Of a DNA stretch of 28,581 nt, positions 23,420 through 28,581 are shown piece after piece. Where the stretch lies: contig FR895453.1 of the NCBI GenBank assembly GCA_000435595.1, forward strand, positions 4,748-33,328, written 5' to 3'. The DNA comes from Firmicutes bacterium CAG:882 (GTDB lineage: Bacteria > Bacillota > Clostridia > Lachnospirales > Lachnospiraceae). The position numbers and the translations under genes were made by a program. The notes under the pieces were generated by a model, which was given only the letters and a program-made list of their open reading frames with translations, searched no databases and was not told where the DNA came from. Numbering within the stretch: position 1 is the first letter of the stretch; each line of letters starts with the position of its first letter.

Positions 23420-25042
23420 ATGGCAAAGGAAATTAAGTATGGCGCAGAAGCAAGAGCAGCATTGGGTGCCGGTGTTAATAAGTTAGCAGATACAGTAAGA
23501 GTTACACTTGGACCAAAGGGACGTAACGTAGTTCTTGATAAGTCCTATGGTGCACCACTCATCACCAATGATGGTGTTACAATCGCTAAGGAAATTGAGC
23601 TTGAGGATGCTTTCGAGAACATGGGCGCACAGCTTGTAAAGGAAGTTGCAACCAAGACTAACGATGTTGCAGGTGATGGTACAACAACAGCTACAGTTCT
23701 TGCACAGGCTATGATTAATGAAGGAATGAAGAACCTTGCAGCAGGAGCTAACCCAATCATCTTAAGAAAGGGTATGAAGAAGGCTACAGACAAGGCAGTT
23801 GAGGCAATCGCTTCAATGAGCTCTAAGATTACAGGCTATAAGCAGATTGCAAAGGTTGCCGCTATTTCAGCAGGTGATGAGGGCGTAGGCCAGCTCGTGG
23901 CAGATGCAATGGAGAAGGTTACCAATGACGGTGTAATCACAATCGAAGAGTCCAAGACAATGAAGACGGAGCTTGACCTTGTAGAAGGTATGCAGTTCGA
24001 CAGAGGCTATGTATCAGCATACATGGCAACAGATATGGATAAGATGGAGGCTGTTCTTGACAACCCATACATCCTTATCACAGACAAGAAGATTTCCAAC
24101 ATTCAGGAGATTCTTCCTCTTCTTGAGCAGATTGTAAAGACAGGCGCTAAGCTTCTTATCATTGCTGAGGATATTGAGGGTGAGGCTCTTACAACGCTCA
24201 TTGTCAATAAGCTTCGTGGTACATTCTCGGTAGTTGGCGTTAAGGCACCGGGCTACGGCGACAGAAGAAAAGAGATGCTCAAGGATATCGCAATCCTTAC
24301 AGGCGGTCAGGTTATCTCAGAGGAGCTTGGTCTTGAGCTTAAGGATACAACAATCGATATGCTCGGCCGTGCTAAGTCAGTTAAGGTTCAGAAGGAGAAC
24401 ACAATCATCGTTGATGGCTGCGGTAACAAGGACGATATCACAGCAAGAGTTAACCAGATCAAGAAGCAGATTGAGGAGACAACATCTGATTTCGACAGAG
24501 AGAAGCTTCAGGAGAGACTTGCTAAGCTCGCAGGCGGTGTTGCAGTTATCCGTGTAGGTGCTGCTACCGAGACTGAGATGAAGGAAGCTAAGCTTCGTCT
24601 TGAGGACGCTCTTGCAGCTACTAAGGCAGCTGTTGAGGAAGGCATCATTCAGGGTGGTGGTTCTGCATATATCCACGCATCCAAGGAGGTTGCTAAGCTC
24701 GCAGATACTCTTGAGGGCGATGAGAAGACAGGTGCCAAGATTATTCTCAAGGCACTCGAGGCTCCACTCTTCCATATCGCAGCAAACGCAGGACTTGAAG
24801 GTTCGGTCATCATCAACAAGGTTCGTGAGTCAGAGGTCGGCGTAGGATTTGATGCACTCAATGAAGAGTATGTTAACATGGTTGATGCAGGTATCCTTGA
24901 CCCTGCTAAGGTTACAAGAAGCGCACTTCAGAACGCAACAAGCGTAGCTTCTACATTCCTTACAACAGAGTCAGCAGTTGCAAGCATTAAGGAAGATACA
25001 CCAGCTATGCCGGCAGGCGCAGGCATGGGCGGAATGATGTAA
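23420..25042 (+). CDS. groEL: Chaperonin GroEL (Hsp60)
   Basis: Tetradecameric ATP-driven folding chamber. The 540 residues match the family throughout: LGPKGRNVVLDKS and ATP-binding VAGDGTTTATVLAQA in the equatorial domain, GYVSAYMATD in the intermediate and apical part, KAPGYGDRRKEML, and the closing flexible tail ending MGGMM. TATGGAGG lies eight bases before the ATG. Codon use is strongly biased, as in highly expressed genes. It is transcribed with groES under CIRCE control. Its TAA stop codon forms the first bases of the palindromic element that follows, which holds the probable terminator. Confidence 0.98.
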   Translation: MAKEIKYGAEARAALGAGVNKLADTVRVTLGPKGRNVVLDKSYGAPLITNDGVTIAKEIELEDAFENMGAQLVKEVATKTNDVAGDGTTTATVLAQAMINEGMKNLAAGANPIILRKGMKKATDKAVEAIASMSSKITGYKQIAKVAAISAGDEGVGQLVADAMEKVTNDGVITIEESKTMKTELDLVEGMQFDRGYVSAYMATDMDKMEAVLDNPYILITDKKISNIQEILPLLEQIVKTGAKLLIIAEDIEGEALTTLIVNKLRGTFSVVGVKAPGYGDRRKEMLKDIAILTGGQVISEELGLELKDTTIDMLGRAKSVKVQKENTIIVDGCGNKDDITARVNQIKKQIEETTSDFDREKLQERLAKLAGGVAVIRVGAATETEMKEAKLRLEDALAATKAAVEEGIIQGGGSAYIHASKEVAKLADTLEGDEKTGAKIILKALEAPLFHIAANAGLEGSVIINKVRESEVGVGFDALNEEYVNMVDAGILDPAKVTRSALQNATSVASTFLTTESAVASIKEDTPAMPAGAGMGGMM

Positions 25043-25205
25043 GCGTTTAGCACAAGCCAAACAAAAAAGGAGTTCCGATGCAAATTTATTTGCACTCGGG
25101 ACTCCTTTTTTGTTTGGCGACGCACGTATATCGTCATGACATCTATGATGTCATGACGATATGCGTGCTGTGGATTGCGTAGCAAGCCGCAGTGCTAAAC
25201 GCTTA
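25040..25205. repeat. 166-bp cloverleaf-like palindromic element (MITE-like) on the groEL stop codon
   Basis: Outer arms TAAGCGTTTAGCAC (25040-25053) and GTGCTAAACGCTTA (25192-25205) are perfect 14-bp inverted repeats. They enclose three stem-loops that use almost all the bases between: 25056-25118 (18-bp perfect outer stem plus inner paired part), 25122-25168 (22-bp stem with one G-T pair, TAT loop) and 25168-25192 (10 pairs, one mismatch). The ends begin and finish with TA, as expected for a TA target duplication of IS630/mariner-like elements (inference). It could also be a structured RNA or a dispersed palindromic repeat. There is no ORF inside. Confidence 0.75.
25056..25118 (+). terminator. 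Probable groESL terminator (first hairpin of the palindromic element)
   Basis: GGAGT...ACTCC closes a stem whose inner part pairs CCGA with TCGG and TGCAAA with TTTGCA around a 4-base loop; six T (25106-25111) follow and pair with six A on the left side. The symmetry would allow it to work in both directions. Confidence 0.7.
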
Positions 25206-25447
25206 TATTTATAATCTACAGCATTGACATTTATGATACAATATGCTAAAGTATAACCAAAGCATATTTCTTGAGAAGTCTGTAATTCAGCGGGAAGAGA
25301 TTTCCCATCCTTAATTCATGAGTCTATGCCTTTATTACAACAACAATAAGCAGGAGACCTGTTGATGAGCCTGCATTTGAGTTGAAGGTTACAGTGCTTA
25401 ACGTGAATTACGGAAAGAATATAAAGCTCATGGAGCGGTGTGAAACA
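25206..25447 (+). promoter_or_regulatory. Leader and probable promoter of the HTH/TPR regulator gene
   Basis: TTGACA (25224-25229) and a weak TAAAGT (25247-25252) are 17 bp apart. Further on are a small hairpin GGGAA/TTCCC (25292-25306), two direct copies of TAATTCA (25282-25288, 25312-25318), and AGGAG (25353-25357) eight bases before an ATG that opens only a six-codon reading frame (25365-25385, MSLHLS). That short frame ends before the regulator start and could be a translated leader. Confidence 0.4.
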
Positions 25448-27388
25448 ATGGGGAAATACGGAAATAATGATTTTGGAAAGCTGATTCATAATATAAGAAA
25501 GACAAAGAAGATAAGTGCAGAGGTGCTTGCGAATGGGTTATGCTCTGTAAGAGTACTCAGGGATATCGAAGCAGGTAATAAACTTCCCGGATATTTACTG
25601 AGAAATGCTCTGATTGGAAGGTTAGGACTTGCTCCGGAATGGTTTGACAATATGCTTACTCCGGAGGAGTATGAGGAGTGGAAAATCAGGGTAAAAATTA
25701 TAAATGCCATTTCAGATTTCAGATATAGTGAGGCAGATAAGCTGATTGAAGAATATAAGGTAAAATATGCCGCTTTTAAGCCTCAGAAACTATGGACAAC
25801 AGATTCTGACCATGAAAATGAGTTTGAGACTGATGCAAGACTCAGAATGCAGTTTTGTCTTACGATGAAGGGAATAAGAGCCGGAAATGACAGCACATAT
25901 TATGAGAGGGCGGCAGCTCTGACATCCGATGTCAGCAAAGATAATGGAATTGACGCAGATACGCTAGCAAAATATAAGCTCTCAGTGAATGAGCTTAATC
26001 TGTATGTACAGGCAGCTTGGCTGTCAGGCGATAAAAAGGAAACTGAAAACAGTATCACAACAATTATTGAGTATATGAATGGAAATTATTATGATAACAA
26101 GGCAAGAACAAAGCTGTTTTCAAAACTTACTGTATATTATTGCCGTTTAAATATAAATACATCAGATTCGGACATTTTAAGCCGGATGTGGAAGTTATGT
26201 AAAACTGCGGTTGATATGCTTAGAGAGGACAAGAAATCATATTACATTATAGAACTTTTCGAAATTCAGATGCGTCTTGCAGACAGATTGTGTGTGAATA
26301 TGAAGGGAGATATACAACTGGAATGCCGTAAAAATATGGAGATTGAAAAGCAGCGGATTAAAACATGGCATGATGTTATGACCGATGAGTATCGCCGACG
26401 TGGTATTCCTGTTATGATGGTTAATGACTGCTACATATATCGTGAAGGAATGGCATACTGTATTAATGATGTAATAAGGGCAAGACGTTCTTTGTTTAGA
26501 ATCAGCCGGAAGGAGCTGAGTGAAGGAATATGTGCAGAAAAGACAATAGAAAAGACGGAACAGCATAGAAGCAGTCTGCATTATACCAATATGAAGAAGA
26601 TATACGAGAAACTTAATCTGCCATGCACATACCAGCATTCGTCAATCATAGCAGGAAGATTTGCTGACTTAGAGAAAGAGGAGGAGATGTGGAATCTTAT
26701 AGGAGGAGACGAAACCACAGAGGGACTTGTAATCCTGTGTGAGCTGAAAGAAAATCTTCCGGATTATGAATATAACAGGCAGATCTTAGGATGGGCTGAA
26801 ACAATGATTATGAAGGATTTTGGAAAGCTTACTACGCAGGAAGCTTTGCATAATATGATTAATCTTGTTGAACTTACTGTGCCGATTGAATATATCAGAA
26901 ATTTTTCTGAAAATAAAAACCGTGGACTTATGAAGAATGAGAGAATGAACAAGAGAATATATTTTACTTCTGCCGAGATAAAATGTCTTTTATTAATAAG
27001 TGGGTATTATGAAGAATTAGAGGACTATGAGAATGCACTTTTTTTTCTAAGTTTATTGTATGAGTATTTTACTGACAATGACGAGAAAAGTGTATCATCC
27101 TGTGCAGAGTCTGTATATCGCATGTTGATTATAAGATATTCAAGTATGCTTGGAAATCAGGGAAAGTATGAATTGTCAAATGAACTTGCAGATACGTCGG
27201 CAAAACTGCAGCTGCAGTTATACAGACCGCAAAAAATATGGTGGCACAAGTATAACAACTTATGGAATGATAATATAAAAGAAAAGGACAAAGAGAAGTA
27301 CAATACCGTTCTAATGGAATGTGCAACTCTTTGTCAGATATACGATAACGAAAGTATGGTAAGTTATTTTATGGATTACATTGAATAA
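25448..27388 (+). CDS. HTH regulator with two HTH-like segments and a long helical (TPR-like) region
   Basis: Putative transcription regulator of 646 residues. An Xre-like HTH is at about residues 10-63 (LIHNIRKTKKISAEVLANGL, CSVRVLRDIEAGNKLP, RLGLAPEWF). A second segment at about 342-400 repeats its layout (IRARRSLFRISRKELSEGIC, KTIEKTEQHR, YEKLNLP). The rest is helical with TPR-like pairs, e.g. EYMNGNYYDNKARTKLFSKL and SGYYEELEDYENALFFLSLL. This architecture recalls the RRNPP peptide-sensing regulators, though it is longer. The start is uncertain: ATG 25448 has GGAG 12 bases before it; ATG 25430 and TTG 25382 are also in frame. It ends one base before the convergent secreted-peptide gene, which could encode its ligand (inference). 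Confidence 0.78.
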   Translation: MGKYGNNDFGKLIHNIRKTKKISAEVLANGLCSVRVLRDIEAGNKLPGYLLRNALIGRLGLAPEWFDNMLTPEEYEEWKIRVKIINAISDFRYSEADKLIEEYKVKYAAFKPQKLWTTDSDHENEFETDARLRMQFCLTMKGIRAGNDSTYYERAAALTSDVSKDNGIDADTLAKYKLSVNELNLYVQAAWLSGDKKETENSITTIIEYMNGNYYDNKARTKLFSKLTVYYCRLNINTSDSDILSRMWKLCKTAVDMLREDKKSYYIIELFEIQMRLADRLCVNMKGDIQLECRKNMEIEKQRIKTWHDVMTDEYRRRGIPVMMVNDCYIYREGMAYCINDVIRARRSLFRISRKELSEGICAEKTIEKTEQHRSSLHYTNMKKIYEKLNLPCTYQHSSIIAGRFADLEKEEEMWNLIGGDETTEGLVILCELKENLPDYEYNRQILGWAETMIMKDFGKLTTQEALHNMINLVELTVPIEYIRNFSENKNRGLMKNERMNKRIYFTSAEIKCLLLISGYYEELEDYENALFFLSLLYEYFTDNDEKSVSSCAESVYRMLIIRYSSMLGNQGKYELSNELADTSAKLQLQLYRPQKIWWHKYNNLWNDNIKEKDKEKYNTVLMECATLCQIYDNESMVSYFMDYIE

Positions 27389-27389
27389 A

Positions 27390-27575
27390 CTATTTAGTTG
27401 TCTCTGTTGACACATTATTTTTATTATTACCATTATGCAAAAGAGCAACCTGATTGTTATGTCCTGTACAAGTATCAGTATGTATTATTACATAACCAAC
27501 GGATGAAGTCGGGATTATAATGCAGATAAGTAAAGAAGCGAGAATTTTGGATAATAGTTTTCTTTGTTTAGTCAT
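27390..27575 (-). CDS. Small secreted peptide precursor (61 residues)
   Basis: A 61-codon gene with a good binding site: AAAGGA lies nine bases before ATG 27575. The product has a basic N-terminus (MTKQRKLLSK), a hydrophobic core (ILASLLICIIIP, about residues 11-22), a possible signal-peptidase site near SSVGY, and a polar Asn/Thr/His-rich tail (HTDTCTGHNNQVALLHNGNN) with one Cys. It fits a secreted peptide. It is convergent with the HTH/TPR regulator, stop codons one base apart, and divergent from the miniature RHS gene. Similar placement of short exported peptides beside TPR regulators is known for peptide quorum sensing, so a pheromone role is possible. I know no named family for it. Confidence 0.6.
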   Translation of the reverse strand: MTKQRKLLSKILASLLICIIIPTSSVGYVIIHTDTCTGHNNQVALLHNGNNKNNVSTETTK

Positions 27576-27630
27576 AATGTGGAATCCTTTCTTTTTAGAT
27601 AATTTAAAATATTATTAAAATAACTATATC

Positions 27631-27636
27631 ATTGTA
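27631..27636 (-). promoter_or_regulatory. Possible -10 box of the secreted-peptide gene
   Basis: TACAAT on the minus strand, 56 bp before the ATG and 10 bp from the left arm of the inverted repeat. The -35 area would fall within that arm and has no TTGACA-like hexamer. Confidence 0.3.
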
Positions 27637-27646
27637 TCAGACGAAA

Positions 27647-27697
27647 AAACATTCCCCTTTTTGAGTGAGGAAACATGACCTGAAAAGGGGAATGTTT
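27647..27697. promoter_or_regulatory. 15-bp inverted repeat between the secreted-peptide and miniature RHS genes
   Basis: AAACATTCCCCTTTT (27647-27661) and AAAAGGGGAATGTTT (27683-27697) are exact reverse complements with a 21-bp spacer. On the minus strand the hairpin is followed by six T, so it might end minus-strand transcripts or attenuate the peptide gene. The position between two divergent genes also suits an operator. Confidence 0.6.
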
Positions 27698-27721
27698 GAA
27701 TAGAAAGAAGTATAGTATAAT
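27693..27721 (+). promoter_or_regulatory. Probable promoter of the miniature RHS gene
   Basis: TATAAT at 27716-27721 is a perfect -10 box, with TGTTTG (27693-27698) 17 bp upstream as a poor -35 that lies in the right arm of the inverted repeat. Weak -35 boxes often need an activator, which fits control by a neighbour-encoded regulator (inference). The ATG is 73 bp downstream. Confidence 0.45.
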
Positions 27722-27793
27722 ATTATTGTAACTTAAAACTGCGCGGTTTATAGATCGATAATCTATCTAATGAATTTACGAGGAGGATATAAT

Positions 27794-28581
27794 ATGCGAA
27801 AATTTATGAAATTAATTGTAGCATCATTAGTATGCACATTTGCAGTTTCTTCGACGGTGTTTGCAGGAGAGAATGCGAGTAATGGAGAAGAGGAGTGCTA
27901 TAAGGAGTTTACCGAAGTTAGTTCAAGTGCGGATTATGGCAAATACCAATTGAAGTGGAATTTTGATAGCGATTCTATTTACGATTTACTGTCAGAGGTA
28001 GACTATGATGGTAAAGTATTGGAAACTTACTCTTATGATGAGCGATTTTTAAGAACGTCGAAAGTTAGTAATGGCGTTACGTCTTCGTATGTTTATGATG
28101 AAAATTGTAATATGATAACAGCACTTGAGGGTGAGAATGAGCTTAATTATTTTTATGATTTCAGAGATACAGGATCGCTATATGTAAAGGGGTTTGAGCT
28201 TAATGGAGATTATTATGAGTTTTTGTATGATAATTTTATAATTGATGGAATTATAAAAGATGGTGATGTTATAGCAAGATATGCGTATGGTGCAAACTAT
28301 TCATTTGATGGTACATATATTTATGAAAATAATGATTGGGTACTGTGCGAAGATAGTACAAATGTTGCTAATATTAACAAGGTTCGTTATGTTCAGGCTT
28401 ATTATGATGAAGTAACAGGGTGGTATTATATGGGAAGATATTATGATCCGGAGTTATATCGCTATATAGATGGGTACTCTGTGGATACGGCAGAGAAACT
28501 TTTCGATGAATATGGACCGGAGGTTTATCTTAAAGTATATGATTTTGCGCTTCCTGTTACTAATATTTCATTGTGTAGGGA
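27794..28581 (+). CDS. Secreted YD-repeat/RHS-core-like protein, 3' end outside window
   Basis: A frame open from ATG 27794 to the window edge (262 codons), with AGGAGG 7 bases upstream. Residues 1-24 form a signal peptide (FMKLIVASLVCTFAVSS, cut after VFA). A YD-type repeat follows (YDGKVLETYSYDERFLRTSK, then SSYVYDENCNMI), and at about 197-226 an RHS-associated core-like motif: VRYVQAYYDEVTGWYYMGRY followed by YDPELYRYIDG. In classical RHS proteins this motif closes a shell of over a thousand residues and a variable toxin follows; here only about 200 residues precede it. The part after it (YSVDTAEKLFDEYGPEVYLK) is not recognised. It is AT-rich, prefers TTA, ATA and AAT codons unlike groEL, and was probably acquired (inference). 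Confidence 0.8.
   Translation, partial: MRKFMKLIVASLVCTFAVSSTVFAGENASNGEEECYKEFTEVSSSADYGKYQLKWNFDSDSIYDLLSEVDYDGKVLETYSYDERFLRTSKVSNGVTSSYVYDENCNMITALEGENELNYFYDFRDTGSLYVKGFELNGDYYEFLYDNFIIDGIIKDGDVIARYAYGANYSFDGTYIYENNDWVLCEDSTNVANINKVRYVQAYYDEVTGWYYMGRYYDPELYRYIDGYSVDTAEKLFDEYGPEVYLKVYDFALPVTNISLCR

Noticed and set aside
24234..24557. Arg/Ser/Leu-rich frame inside groEL
   Set aside because: It is an out-of-frame product of the biased codon use in groEL; composition is unlike a real protein.
25144..25192. tRNA or rRNA within the cloverleaf element
   Set aside because: The folding is cloverleaf-like, but the arms are far too long for a tRNA, and there is no T-loop sequence or plausible anticodon arm.

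Overview
The window looks like chromosomal DNA of a Gram-positive anaerobe of the class Clostridia, most likely a Lachnospiraceae relative (inference from gene content and codon style, not from an rRNA gene). Pointers are strong AGGAGG-type ribosome binding sites, CIRCE control of groESL, an encoded glutaminyl-tRNA synthetase, an LtaS-type lipoteichoic acid synthase, a D,D-carboxypeptidase, and several protein families of unknown function (DUF2225, DUF6062, DUF6171) typical of Firmicutes. No tRNA, rRNA, CRISPR array or transposase gene was seen.

Layout. 1-3948: the 3' end of dnaK, then dnaJ, a fucosyltransferase-like glycosyltransferase and a two-pass membrane protein, all on +. This run ends at a strong intrinsic terminator (3968-3999) lying inside the 3' coding end of the convergent D-Ala-D-Ala carboxypeptidase gene (3945-5138, -). 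5264-7645: a MATE efflux transporter and a lipoprotein with a duplicated domain. 7747-12140: a translationally coupled GH74 and GH31 pair, both without signal peptides, suggesting cytoplasmic breakdown of imported xyloglucan oligosaccharides. 12106-14437: a membrane-anchored alpha/beta hydrolase (-) and a class C beta-lactamase-like serine hydrolase (+), driven by back-to-back promoters whose -35 boxes overlap. 14534-19197: glnS, a DUF2225 zinc-ribbon protein and an LtaS-like enzyme, ending in a convergent overlap with a DUF6062 protein (-).

20200-22900: a MocR-type regulator (GntR DNA-binding domain plus aminotransferase domain), a one-base-overlapping Cys-rich DUF6171 protein and an OGG1-type DNA glycosylase. 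Nested inverted repeats lie upstream of the regulator. 22927-25042: promoter, CIRCE operator, hairpin-rich leader, groES and groEL. Directly on the groEL stop codon begins a 166-bp cloverleaf-like palindromic element (25040-25205) with perfect 14-bp terminal inverted repeats beginning and ending in TA; it contains the probable groEL terminator.

25448-28581 is the most accessory-looking part and the best candidate for an undescribed system. It holds a 646-residue regulator with two HTH-like segments and a long helical (TPR-like) body, a convergent 61-codon secreted peptide gene ending one base from it, and a divergent gene cut by the window edge. That last gene encodes a signal peptide, a YD repeat and an RHS-core-like motif within the first 226 residues. 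The two exported products are separated by a 15-bp-arm inverted repeat that covers promoter sequence. A peptide-signal/regulator/miniature-RHS module is a reasonable but unproven reading.
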